From: Actinomycetospora straminea
Lineage (GTDB): Bacteria > Actinomycetota > Actinomycetes > Mycobacteriales > Pseudonocardiaceae
NCBI RefSeq assembly: GCF_028737255.1
Contig: NZ_JAQZAN010000004.1
Coordinates: forward strand, 124,001 to 188,000
DNA: 64,000 bases
Direction: 5' to 3'
How positions within the stretch are numbered: position 1 is the first letter of the stretch; every line of letters starts with the position of its first letter. The notes below the pieces were generated by a model. It saw nothing but the letters and a program-made list of their open reading frames with translations, made no database searches and was not told where the DNA came from. Shown here one piece after another: positions 8,819-22,026 of this stretch. The position numbers and the translations under genes are program-made.

Positions 8819-9700
8819 TCACGGACGGCGTGGCCACTCCGGCACGAGGTCGGTGTGGTCGCGCGTGCGGCGCAGCGGGAAGCGCGGCGGTCGCTTCTCG
8901 AGGAACGCCGTGACGCCCTCGGCGGCGTCGGCGTCGCGCCCGAGCTCGACGATGGCGCGCGAGTCCAGGGCGTGCGCCTCCCACGGCGAGGCGGCCGAGA
9001 GCATCGACCACATCATGTGCCGGGTGACGGCCACGGACACCGCCGAGGTGTTCTCGGCGACCTCCCGCGCCAGGCCGTACGCCGTGTCGAGCAGCTCGTC
9101 GTCGCCGACGACGCGCGAGACGAGCCCGCCGTCGAGGGCCTCCTGGGCGCCGAAGACCCGGCCCGTCATCGCCCACTCCATGGCCCGCGAGATGCCCACG
9201 ACGCGCGGCAGGAACCAGCTCGACGCCGCCTCCGGGACGATCCCGCGACGCGCGAAGACGAAGCCGAACCGGGCCGACGCGCCCGCGAGCCGCACGTCCA
9301 TCGGCAGGGTCATGGTGGCCCCGACGCCCACGGCCGCGCCGTTGATCGCGCCGATCACCGGGACCTGCAGCGCCGCGAAGCGCAGCGCCACCACCCCGCC
9401 GCGGTCGCGTCCGACGCCGTCGACCTCGCCGTAGCGCGCCGCCTTCGTCTGTGCGGGGTCCCGTCCGCGGTCGTCGAACGTGCTGCCGCCCTCGCCGAGG
9501 TCCGCGCCGGCGCAGAACGCCCGGCCCCGCCCGGTGACGACGAGCGCGCGGACCGCGTCGTCGGCGTCGATGGCGTCGCACGCCGCCACCAGCTCGTCGC
9601 ACATGCGGCCGGTGAACGCGTTCATCCGGTCCGGCCGGTCGAGCACGATGGTGGCAATCCCGTCCGTGATCGAGTACTCGATCTCCGTGCTGTCCTGCAC
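8819..9700 (-). CDS. enoyl-CoA hydratase family protein
   Basis: A 293-residue crotonase-fold protein. Signatures are DRPDRMNAFTG, FCAGADLGEGG (oxyanion loop), PVIGAINGAAVGVGATMTLPMDVRLA and FARRGIVPEAASSWFLPRVVG, which carries a Glu at the catalytic position. The start is GTG at 9700, preceded by AGGAGG at good spacing; the frame extends to 9958 but without conserved sequence. Between FCAGADL and the second turn there is a ~25-residue insertion (FDDRGRDPAQTKAARYGE), seen in carnitinyl/crotonobetainyl-like subgroups. It is convergent with the HxlR gene, 9 bp away. Confidence 0.87.
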   Translation of the reverse strand: MQDSTEIEYSITDGIATIVLDRPDRMNAFTGRMCDELVAACDAIDADDAVRALVVTGRGRAFCAGADLGEGGSTFDDRGRDPAQTKAARYGEVDGVGRDRGGVVALRFAALQVPVIGAINGAAVGVGATMTLPMDVRLAGASARFGFVFARRGIVPEAASSWFLPRVVGISRAMEWAMTGRVFGAQEALDGGLVSRVVGDDELLDTAYGLAREVAENTSAVSVAVTRHMMWSMLSAASPWEAHALDSRAIVELGRDADAAEGVTAFLEKRPPRFPLRRTRDHTDLVPEWPRRP

Positions 9701-9945
9701 ACGACCTCCTCGCCACCGTTGTCTCGCCACCACTGCCTCGCCACCAGTGCTGCGCCGCAGCCTCCCGCCGGCGCCCGGAACGGTCAACCCTGACCGGAAA
9801 CGGCGGGCGCTCATCCGGGCAACGAGGAGGTCTCGGGCGGCGCGCGGCGTGGACATGCCCCGATCGGGGTACAAGAGTGAGGAGTCCGGGTCGACGGTGC
9901 GGTCGCCCGTTCCCGACCGGCGCTCCGAGCGCCCGAGGAGGGCCC

Positions 9946-10236
9946 GTGACCACTGCACTGCCGAGGTCGAGCGAGTCGGCCGACATGCCCGAGCACACCG
10001 GGCCCCCGGGGCCCACAGGACCCCCGGGGCCCACCGAGGTCGTCGTCGCGGTCCCCGACGACGCGGCCACCCTGAGCTGCCGCCTCCACGGCGTCATCGC
10101 CGGGGCGGGCGCGGGCGCGGTGCTGACGATCGTCGTCGACGCCGGCGACCGCATCCACGACCCCGATCTCGCCCGCGTGCTCGCGTGCGCCCGCGACGCC
10201 GCCGCCGGGCGTGGCCTGGGGTTCGTCGTCCGCTAG
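9946..10236 (+). CDS. small STAS-like protein with collagen-like leader
   Basis: About 96 residues. The N-terminus includes GPPGPTGPPGPT, a collagen-like Gly-X-Y stretch. Residues ~30-96 (EVVVAVPDDAATLSC, TIVVDAGDRIHDPDLARVL, GRGLGFVVR) weakly resemble a STAS/anti-sigma-antagonist fold, but the usual phospho-Ser is not evident. The GTG at 9946 has GAGGAG five bases upstream. The identity is tentative. Confidence 0.45.
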   Translation: MTTALPRSSESADMPEHTGPPGPTGPPGPTEVVVAVPDDAATLSCRLHGVIAGAGAGAVLTIVVDAGDRIHDPDLARVLACARDAAAGRGLGFVVR

Positions 10237-10411
10237 CAGGGGCGCCTGTCGGACCGCCGTGCTTTCCTGGAGCCATGTCGTTCGTCCACGGGCACCCGCG
10301 TGAGTCGGGCTGGGTGGTGAGCCACTACCGGCGTCCCCAGCACGCCGGGGACGACCAGCTCGATCTCGCCCTGCCCGCGCCGCGCGCGCAGCAGGACGAG
10401 GCCGAGCAGGC

Positions 10412-16102
<5,691 letters not shown>

Positions 16103-16204
16103 GGTCGCCGACCCTAACGGCGACGGGCCGTCGCGCGAGTCCTCGCGGCGGGCCGCTACGCCGGCAGGCGGAAGATCGGCGTCCCGTCGGCCCGCCGGAC
16201 CGGT

Positions 16205-16405
16205 TCAGTCGCGGGCGCGGGCCGCCGGGAACGTCAGCAGACCCGGGACGTGCCCGACCCCCCGGCGCGGGACGACGACCCGGTGCCGCGGTGCCTCCTC
16301 GCGCAGGGAGCGCAGGAGGTCGGTCACCGACCGGCCCTCGCCGTGCGCGCCGGACCGGGCGGGCTCGGTCGCGGCGAGGTCGCTGAAGATCGGCGTGGGC
16401 TCCAT
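16205..16405 (-). CDS. small protein downstream of ferric-reductase-like gene, unknown
   Basis: A 66-residue frame beginning MEPTPIFSDLAATEP and ending in a basic stretch (RHRVVVPRRGVGHVPG). The ATG at 16405 lies 12 bp after the stop of the membrane protein on the same strand, so it could be the last gene of the nicotianamine-synthase operon. No domain, signal peptide or Cys/His metal motif is seen. It could also be non-coding. Confidence 0.4.
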   Translation of the reverse strand: MEPTPIFSDLAATEPARSGAHGEGRSVTDLLRSLREEAPRHRVVVPRRGVGHVPGLLTFPAARARD

Positions 16406-16416
16406 CGCCGGCGACG

Positions 16417-17040
16417 CTAGCCGCGGGCCTCGTCCTCCGTCCGGACCTGACCACGATCGTGGGCGGTGGTGTCACCCGGCGGCGTGGCCGGGCGACGCAG
16501 CACCCGGACGAGCCGCACGACGACCCCCACCGCCCCCAGCCCGCCGAGGACGACGAGCACCGCCTCGCCCCACCCGTCGAGCGCGCCCTGGATGATCACC
16601 GCGTGGCCCACGCCCAGCACGACGACGAGCCCGGCGAGGCTCCCGTGCACGAACCGCCAGGTGGCCGCGGACCAGGGCAGGCGCCGCCGCAGCAGGCCGA
16701 GCAGCGTGACGACGACGAGCAGCACCGTCGCGAACAGCGCCATCCGCGCCCGCGTCGGCCCGTCCGGCGACATCGAGTAGAGCGCGTCGTCCGGGCTCTC
16801 GACGACCAGCGCGACCACGTGCACGGCGACGAGCGCGGCGACGATCCCGCCGACCCGGACGTGCGCGCCGACCCGGCGCCGGGTCAGCCAGGGCTGGACC
16901 GCCAGCGCGGCGACCGCGACACACGCCGCCAGCGTCGACACCACCACCACCGGCGAGGCCTGGGCGAGGTGCGGGGCGGCCAGCGCGAGGGCGACGAGCA
17001 GCGCGCCGCCGAGCGCCGCGACCGCGACGAGGACCCTCAC
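16417..17040 (-). CDS. ferric-reductase-like transmembrane protein
   Basis: About 207 residues with five to six membrane helices. Two helices carry His pairs spaced H-x13-H: HVRVGGIVAALVAVH, and the pair in VHGSLAGLVVVLGVGH. This is the bis-haem ligand pattern of the ferric reductase/YedZ-type membrane domain. There is no FAD or NAD domain, so electrons would have to come from a partner. GTG start at 17040 overlaps the upstream gene by GTGA, implying coupled translation. Context next to a nicotianamine-synthase homologue suggests reduction of a chelated metal, which is inference. Confidence 0.65.
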   Translation of the reverse strand: MRVLVAVAALGGALLVALALAAPHLAQASPVVVVSTLAACVAVAALAVQPWLTRRRVGAHVRVGGIVAALVAVHVVALVVESPDDALYSMSPDGPTRARMALFATVLLVVVTLLGLLRRRLPWSAATWRFVHGSLAGLVVVLGVGHAVIIQGALDGWGEAVLVVLGGLGAVGVVVRLVRVLRRPATPPGDTTAHDRGQVRTEDEARG

Positions 17041-17603
17041 GACACCGGCGCCAGCGTCAGGTCGACGACGGCGAGGGTGTCGTCGGCGCGCAGGACGTGG
17101 CGCTGCCACACCGAACGCCACGGGCTGTCGTCGGGGTCGTGGGCGACGTGGACGTTGGGCTCGCCGAACTGGGCGACGGCCGGGTCGGTCGAGACGCGGT
17201 AGCGGCCGTCGGGACCCGTGAGCACGGTCGTGCGGTTCTCCCGCTCGCTGCCGAGGGCGGTCTGCAGCCACACCTGCACGGGCACGCCGGGCAGGGGGCG
17301 GCAGGCGGTGTCGCGCACGAGGCCCGTGACCACGAGCCCGCGGCCCAGCGGCACGTCGAACGGGGCGTCCTCGCGGTAGTTGTTGTCCCCGCCGGGGTTG
17401 GTGACGGTCGGGGCGCACGACGCGCCGGGCAGGGGCGGGGGGAGCGCAGCGACCGGCGCGGCGACCGCACCGGCGGACTCGCCGACCTGGCGCGCCCCGG
17501 TCCCCGACTCGTCGGAGTTCCACAGCGCGGCGGCGATCATCGCCACGAGCAGCACGACCGCGCCCACCGCGAGGGGGTGCGGGCCGGTGCGGGTGGTGGG
17601 CAC
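17037..17603 (-). CDS. membrane-anchored intradiol ring-cleavage dioxygenase-like protein
   Basis: 188 residues. One membrane helix (LAVGAVVLLVAMIAAALW) near the N-terminus is followed by a linker. A ~120-residue beta-sandwich resembles the intradiol dioxygenase/transthyretin-like fold (NNYREDAPFDVPLGRGLVV, PLPGVPVQVWLQTA, VLTGPDGRYRVSTDP). Candidate Fe(III) ligands are the Tyr of NNY, the Tyr of GRYRV and the two His of VHVAH, approximating Tyr2His2. Catalysis is unproven; it may be a metal-binding extracytoplasmic protein. GTG start at 17603. It sits between the nicotianamine-synthase gene and the ferric-reductase-like gene. Confidence 0.65.
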   Translation of the reverse strand: MPTTRTGPHPLAVGAVVLLVAMIAAALWNSDESGTGARQVGESAGAVAAPVAALPPPLPGASCAPTVTNPGGDNNYREDAPFDVPLGRGLVVTGLVRDTACRPLPGVPVQVWLQTALGSERENRTTVLTGPDGRYRVSTDPAVAQFGEPNVHVAHDPDDSPWRSVWQRHVLRADDTLAVVDLTLAPVS

Positions 17604-17628
17604 GTCACCAGGGTGCCCTGCGCGCGGA

Positions 17629-18558
17629 TCAGGCGGGGACGCGGGCGAGCACGACGGAGTTGACGACGTCGGTGTGCGGGTGCAGGACCGCCAGCGGCTC
17701 CAGCCCGCCGAGGCCGTCGCCGGCGACGTCGAGCACGGGGTAGAGCAGGCCGCGCAGGGAGTGCGCGCTGCGGGCCAGCACGGTCGCTCCGGGGCGCATC
17801 CGGGCCCGGACGTGGGCCAGCGCCGCGGTCTTGGCGTCGGGGTCGAGGCCGACGAGGGCGGCCACGCAGACGAGGTCGTAGCCGGCGAGGTCGTCGAGGT
17901 GCAGGACGTCGCCCTCGCGGACGGTGACGTCGTCGCCGAGCGCCCGGGCCACCGCGCCGCCGAGCGCGACCGCCTCGGCGTCGACGTCCACCGCGTCCAC
18001 GGCGACGCCGTACCGGGCGAGCAGGAGCGCCGAGAGCGGCAGGGGCCCGGCGCCGACGAACAGGGCCCGCCGCGGCGGGAGGGGGGCGTGGCCGGCGACG
18101 GCGTGGTACTCGATCCGCGTGAGGTCGCGGTAGTTCTGCAGGTAGGGGAAGCGCTCGAGGGCGGCGGCGGGATCGTCGGCGGCGAGGACGCGGCGGGCCC
18201 ACGCCCGCTCCAGGGCGTACTCGCCGGCCGAGCACCGTGCCCGCAGGTCCGGGAGCCGGTCGGTGAGCTGTGGGTCGGCGAGGACGGCGTCGACGACGTG
18301 GGCCGGGCGCGGGACGACGGCCAGCCCGACGAGGCGGGTGAACAGGGCGTCGGTGCCGGGGCCGGGCTCGAGCGTCGGGGCGGCGACGAGGGCGTCGTGC
18401 AGGGCGAGGATCTCGGTGACGAGGGCGGCGGCCCCGCGGTCGGGCGTGCAGGCCCGCACGGGCACCCGGGCCGGGAGGTCGAGCGGGCGTTCGGCACGGC
18501 TGCGGGCGGCGGCCCGGGCGGCGGGTCGGGCAGCGGGTCGGTCGAACGGGGTGCTCAT
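17629..18558 (-). CDS. nicotianamine synthase family protein
   Basis: 309 residues matching nicotianamine synthase along its length. Motifs are GEYALERAWA (~112-121), FPYLQNYRDLTRIEY (137-151), the SAM-binding GAGPLPLSALLLA (169-181), VDVDAEAVALG, DLVCVAALVGLDPDAK (228-243), RSAHSLRGLLYPV (263-275) and HPHTDVVNSVVLAR (293-306). These follow plant and archaeal enzymes in order. By spacing, Glu117 and Tyr143 could correspond to the catalytic pair of the archaeal enzyme (inference). The reaction would join aminocarboxypropyl groups from SAM into a nicotianamine-like metallophore. ATG with GGAGG ten bases upstream. First gene of a minus-strand operon, divergent from an ArsR sensor. Confidence 0.9.
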   Translation of the reverse strand: MSTPFDRPAARPAARAAARSRAERPLDLPARVPVRACTPDRGAAALVTEILALHDALVAAPTLEPGPGTDALFTRLVGLAVVPRPAHVVDAVLADPQLTDRLPDLRARCSAGEYALERAWARRVLAADDPAAALERFPYLQNYRDLTRIEYHAVAGHAPLPPRRALFVGAGPLPLSALLLARYGVAVDAVDVDAEAVALGGAVARALGDDVTVREGDVLHLDDLAGYDLVCVAALVGLDPDAKTAALAHVRARMRPGATVLARSAHSLRGLLYPVLDVAGDGLGGLEPLAVLHPHTDVVNSVVLARVPA

Positions 18559-18641
18559 CGGGAGTGGACCTCCACCGGGCGGGGCGTCGTCGGCCGGTCA
18601 CCCATGGAACACGATCTGTCGCCCTGGCACGATACGTAAAC
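18559..18641. promoter_or_regulatory. divergent control region between nicotianamine synthase and ArsR genes
   Basis: An 83-bp shared intergenic region. It holds an inverted repeat GTGGA-CC-TCCAC at 18564-18575 that overlaps the ribosome site of the nicotianamine-synthase gene. It also has an unusually AT-rich, partly palindromic GATACGTAAACGTGTAC at 18631-18647, abutting the GTG of arsR. Both are candidate ArsR operators; binding is inferred. Confidence 0.45.
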
Positions 18642-19010
18642 GTGTACGCAACCGACAACGTCGACGCGACCCGCGCGTTCGCCCACCTGCCGGACCCGGC
18701 GCACGTCGAGGTCGCCGTCGAGGGGCTGCGGATGCTCGCCGACCCGACCCGGTTGCGGATGTTGTGGCTGCTCTGCGGCGCGGAGCTCGACGTCTCGACG
18801 CTCGCCGACCGGCTCGGAGCGACGCGGCCCGCGATCTCGCAGCACCTCGCGAAGCTCCGGCTGGCGGGCCTCGTCACCCAGCGGCGTGCGGGACGTCACG
18901 TCCTCTCGCGTGCGCGGGACCACCACGTCGGCGAGCTCCTCGACGTGCTCGTGCACGACGCGGGACACCGTAGGGCGATGAGCGCGCACCCCGCGGGGGG
19001 CGCGCCGTAG
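18642..19010 (+). CDS. ArsR/SmtB-family metal-responsive repressor
   Basis: 122 residues from the GTG at 18642. The winged helix spans ~25-90 (RMLADPTRLRMLWLL, VSTLADRLGATRPAISQHLAKLRLAGLV). The last helix carries D93-x-H95 ... D106-x2-H109, the alpha5 ligand layout of SmtB/NmtR-type zinc or nickel sensors with Asp in place of the second His. The alpha3 ELCVCDL arsenic/cadmium site is absent. It therefore probably senses Zn, Ni or Co (inference). Divergent from the nicotianamine-synthase operon, its likely target. An upstream GTG (18564) would add a non-conserved leader. Confidence 0.85.
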   Translation: MYATDNVDATRAFAHLPDPAHVEVAVEGLRMLADPTRLRMLWLLCGAELDVSTLADRLGATRPAISQHLAKLRLAGLVTQRRAGRHVLSRARDHHVGELLDVLVHDAGHRRAMSAHPAGGAP

Positions 19011-19021
19011 GGTCCGGCGCC

Positions 19022-20170
19022 GTGGGGGAGGCAGCACCGGACGTCCCGGACGCGCCGGACGGGCGGCTGGGCGAGGTCGTCGCCGCGCTCGCCGCGGGAC
19101 GCACCGCCGCGCAGGTCGTCGACGCCGAGGGGCGCCTGGCGTGGGTGTCCGAGCAGATGCAGCTGCTGGCCGGCATCGACGACGGCACCGACCTCGGCCT
19201 CGGGCACCACCTCGACGAGGTCCTCGAGCGCGAGGTCTGGCACGACCTGCTGACCGCCGAGGCCGTCGACACGCTGCGCCACGAGCTGCACCCGCGCCTC
19301 GCCGACCCGGGGAGCACGCCGCTGTGGGTGCTCGCGCTGGACCTGCGGGTCGGCGGGCGGCAGCGGGGCGTCGGCATGCTCGGGGTGACGCTGCGCCACC
19401 CCGACGGGAGCCCGCTGGGCGCGGTGCTGATCTACGCCCCGCTGCTGCCGGCGCGGGTGCTGGCGCTGGTCAGCGAGGGCGACGAGGCCATGTTCACGCG
19501 GATGGCGGACCTCTCCGCGCCCGCGCAGCGGCCGGCCGCCGTGGTGTTCGCCGACATCGACGGCTCCGGCCCGCTGTCGCGGCGGCTGCCGACGCCGGTG
19601 TACTTCGAGCTGGTCCGGGGGGTGACGACGGCGTTCGACGAGCTCGTCGGGCGCCACGGCGGCATCGTCGGCAAGCACGCGGGCGACGGGGCGAGCGCCT
19701 ACTTCCTCAGCGACTCCCACGGGTCCGACGCCGCGGCCGCGGGCGCGGCGCTGCGGACGGTCCAGGAGCTGCCGGGGGTCGTCGCCGACGTCGTCGCGGA
19801 CCTCGCCGAGAGCGGGGCGGAGATCCGCCGCGAGGACTGCCTCATGAACATCGGCGCGCACTGGGGCGCCGACCTGTTCATCGGCCAGATCGTCACCGGC
19901 GGGCGCCTGGAGGTGACGGCGCTCGGCGACGAGGTCAACGAGTGCGCGCGGGTCGAGCAGGTCGCGAGCGGGGGCCAGCGGCTGGTGACGAAGAACCTGG
20001 TCGAGCGCCTCGACGACGAGGCCGCGAACGCCCTGGGCCTGCGCCCGCGGAGCCTGACCTACCGGATGCTCGCCGAGCTCACCCGCGACGGCGAGGCCGC
20101 GGGCGGCAAGGCCGAGCGCGACGCCGGGTCGCTCGCGGTCCACGATCTGGGCCCCAGCGGGCTACGGTGA
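19022..20170 (+). CDS. class III adenylate/guanylate cyclase with N-terminal sensor-like region
   Basis: 382 residues. The N-terminal ~150 resemble a PAS-like sensor (VVDAEGRLAWVSEQMQLL, GMLGVTLRHPDGSPLG). The cyclase domain spans ~175-350: VVFADIDGSGPLS supplies the first metal Asp, GKHAGDGASAYF the second Asp and the Lys before it, and ALGDEVNECARVEQVA the substrate-contacting Asp and the N-x3-R transition-state pair. Key residues look intact, so an active cAMP-forming enzyme is likely. No membrane helix is seen. GTG start. Its stop overlaps the next VOC gene. Confidence 0.85.
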   Translation: MGEAAPDVPDAPDGRLGEVVAALAAGRTAAQVVDAEGRLAWVSEQMQLLAGIDDGTDLGLGHHLDEVLEREVWHDLLTAEAVDTLRHELHPRLADPGSTPLWVLALDLRVGGRQRGVGMLGVTLRHPDGSPLGAVLIYAPLLPARVLALVSEGDEAMFTRMADLSAPAQRPAAVVFADIDGSGPLSRRLPTPVYFELVRGVTTAFDELVGRHGGIVGKHAGDGASAYFLSDSHGSDAAAAGAALRTVQELPGVVADVVADLAESGAEIRREDCLMNIGAHWGADLFIGQIVTGGRLEVTALGDEVNECARVEQVASGGQRLVTKNLVERLDDEAANALGLRPRSLTYRMLAELTRDGEAAGGKAERDAGSLAVHDLGPSGLR

Positions 20171-20700
20171 CCGGCGTGAGCGCCGCCGAGAAGTCGTCGT
20201 TGATCAGCGAGGAGGAGCGGCAGCGGCTGACCACCGCCCGCGACCGCATCCGCGAGGAGTTCCTGTTCTCCCGTGAGCACCGCCCGCCGTCGACCGGCAA
20301 GGGCATCCACCACACGGCCCTGATCTGCCGCGACGTGCGCACGACCGTGGAGTTCTACCAGAACGTGGCCGGCTTCCCGGTCACCGTGCTGTTCGAGAAC
20401 CGCGACCTCGCGGGCTCGACGCACTTCTTCTTCGACGTGGGCAACGGCAACTGCCTGGCCTTCTTCGACCTGCCCGGCGTCGACCCCGGCCCCTACGACG
20501 AGGTGCTCGGCGGGCTGCACCACATCGCCATCTGCGTGCCCGGCACCCAGTGGTACGGGATCAAGAGCCGGCTCGACGAGCGCGGGATCGAGTACATGGT
20601 CGAGTCGCAGGTCTCGATCTACACGCGCGACCCCGACGGCGCCCGCATCGAGTTCATCATGGACCCGCTCGGCGAGATGTACGGCGAGGACACCGTCTGA
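20167..20700 (+). CDS. VOC family (glyoxalase/extradiol dioxygenase fold) protein
   Basis: About 177 residues. An N-terminal helix-rich leader (SLISEEERQRLTTARDRIREEF) is followed by the VOC fold. Candidate metal ligands are the His pair in GIHHTALIC, the His pair in GLHHIAICV and the Glu of ARIEFIMDP. The GTG at 20167 overlaps the cyclase stop (GTGA); a GTG three codons later (20176) is an alternative. Translational coupling to a cyclase is unusual. The substrate is unknown. Confidence 0.8.
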   Translation: MTGVSAAEKSSLISEEERQRLTTARDRIREEFLFSREHRPPSTGKGIHHTALICRDVRTTVEFYQNVAGFPVTVLFENRDLAGSTHFFFDVGNGNCLAFFDLPGVDPGPYDEVLGGLHHIAICVPGTQWYGIKSRLDERGIEYMVESQVSIYTRDPDGARIEFIMDPLGEMYGEDTV

Positions 20701-20763
20701 CGCAGGGGTGGGTCAGCGTGGCGTCCACGCTGTCACCGGACGCGCGGAAATCCCCCACGATCA
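20701..20763 (-). repeat. ~60-bp hairpin repeat, left copy
   Basis: Read on the minus strand it begins TGATCGTGGGGGATTTCC and contains a perfect 8-bp stem CAGCGTGG/CCACGCTG with a 3-base loop (20714-20732). It matches the right copy (22027-22090) with about ten differences over 59 bases, in the opposite orientation. It lies between the converging VOC and DUF262 genes, so it may also act as a terminator. Confidence 0.75.
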
Positions 20764-20769
20764 CGGGGC

Positions 20770-21870
20770 TCAGTAGCCCGACACCGCGCCGCCCGCCAGG
20801 TCCTGGCGGGCGGCGGCGGTGCCGTCGCGCAGGCGCGCGAGGTGGTCGCCGACGAGCCGGGGGTCGGCGGGCCGGGGCGGGCGCGCCCGGGCGGGCGGCC
20901 GGATCGTGCCGGGCGCGAGCCGGGCGGCGGGCTCGCGGATCGGGAGCCCGGCGGCCGTGAGGTCGGGCGTCGGCGCGTGCAGGGCGCTGCGCGCGGCGTC
21001 GTACCCGCGGTCGGCGGGGGAGGTCCAGGCCGGGTCGTCCTGCGCCGGCGCCGCGTCGACGTCGAGGAACCAGGCGGAGAGCTCGTCGAAGATGGGCTCG
21101 TCGTCCGCCGGGCGGCGGTGGGCGCCGTGCTCGCGGTCCGGCGCCCGGTCGGGGGGCGCCGCCGCGGGACCGCCGTCGAACAGCGGCGCCTGCGCACGTG
21201 GCCGCGCGACCGGCTGCTCCGGGATCGTCGGCTGGTCGAACGCTGCCGTCGGCTCGGGGACGACCGGGCCCGGGGCCTCCCGCGGCGGTGCCTCCCGTGG
21301 CGGGGGCGGCGGCGGCACCGTCGAGATCTCGCCGGACGGCGGCGGGGGCGGGACGACCACCTCGGGCCGCGGCGCCGGACGGGGCCGCACCTCGGGCTCC
21401 GCGGGCGTCTCCGGTCCGGTCGGTCTCGTCGCGGTCATGGGACGCGCGGCGCCCCAGCGCGACATCAGCTCCCGCACCTCGGCGTCGTCGGCGGCCGGCA
21501 CCCGCAGCACGGGGACCCCGTAGCGCCGCAGCCGCCGGCGGAACCGCTCGGGGAGCTGGGCGTGGCGCATCCCGTCGAGCTGCTCGAGGTACTCGCCGCC
21601 CGGCGTCGGTCGACCGGCGAACGGCAGGTCGTCCTGGACGAACCGCCACAGCGCGCGGAGACGTTCGCGGCCGTCGAGGACGACCTCGCGCTCCTCCCCG
21701 CCGGCGACGACGAGCGGGGGGATCGGCCAGTCCCGCACGACGGTGTCGACGAGGAGCTGCTGGCGGCGCGTGTCCCAGGTGCCCGTGTCGGACCAGCCCG
21801 GATCGAGCTCGCCACGGCCGATCCGCGCGAGCAGCACCTCGAGCTCGACGACGGTGTGGTGGAGCTCCAT
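20770..21870 (-). CDS. DUF262-like protein with long proline-rich tail
   Basis: 366 residues. The first ~140 resemble the DUF262 (ParB/GmrS-like) N-domain: WDTRRQQLLVDTVVRDWPIPPLVV, then VVLDGRERLRALWRFV in place of the usual DGQQRL motif. Residues ~150-270 are low-complexity Pro/Glu/Arg rich. The C-terminal ~90 residues (DEPIFDELSAWFLDVD, DPRLVGDHLARLRDGTAAARQDL) match nothing recognised. The HNH/DUF1524 nuclease domain usual in GmrSD-type proteins is absent. ATG with CGGAG upstream. Flanked by an inverted pair of hairpin repeats. Confidence 0.7.
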   Translation of the reverse strand: MELHHTVVELEVLLARIGRGELDPGWSDTGTWDTRRQQLLVDTVVRDWPIPPLVVAGGEEREVVLDGRERLRALWRFVQDDLPFAGRPTPGGEYLEQLDGMRHAQLPERFRRRLRRYGVPVLRVPAADDAEVRELMSRWGAARPMTATRPTGPETPAEPEVRPRPAPRPEVVVPPPPPSGEISTVPPPPPPREAPPREAPGPVVPEPTAAFDQPTIPEQPVARPRAQAPLFDGGPAAAPPDRAPDREHGAHRRPADDEPIFDELSAWFLDVDAAPAQDDPAWTSPADRGYDAARSALHAPTPDLTAAGLPIREPAARLAPGTIRPPARARPPRPADPRLVGDHLARLRDGTAAARQDLAGGAVSGY

Positions 21871-22026
21871 GGCTGATCTCCGGGGCTGGCGGGTCCCGAT
21901 CGCGCGACGGCCGACGCCCGGGGAGCCGGGCGCCGTCGCGATCGTAGGAGGTCAGGTGCCCCGCGCGGGCGGGTAGGACACCACTGGGCCTTCCGCACGA
22001 ACGGGGCACCCGGCGACGGCGCACGC

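Noticed and set aside
16417-19010. Staphylopine (CntKLM) type pathway
   Set aside because: No histidine racemase or opine dehydrogenase is adjacent, and the synthase is of the longer plant/archaeal nicotianamine-synthase type rather than CntL.
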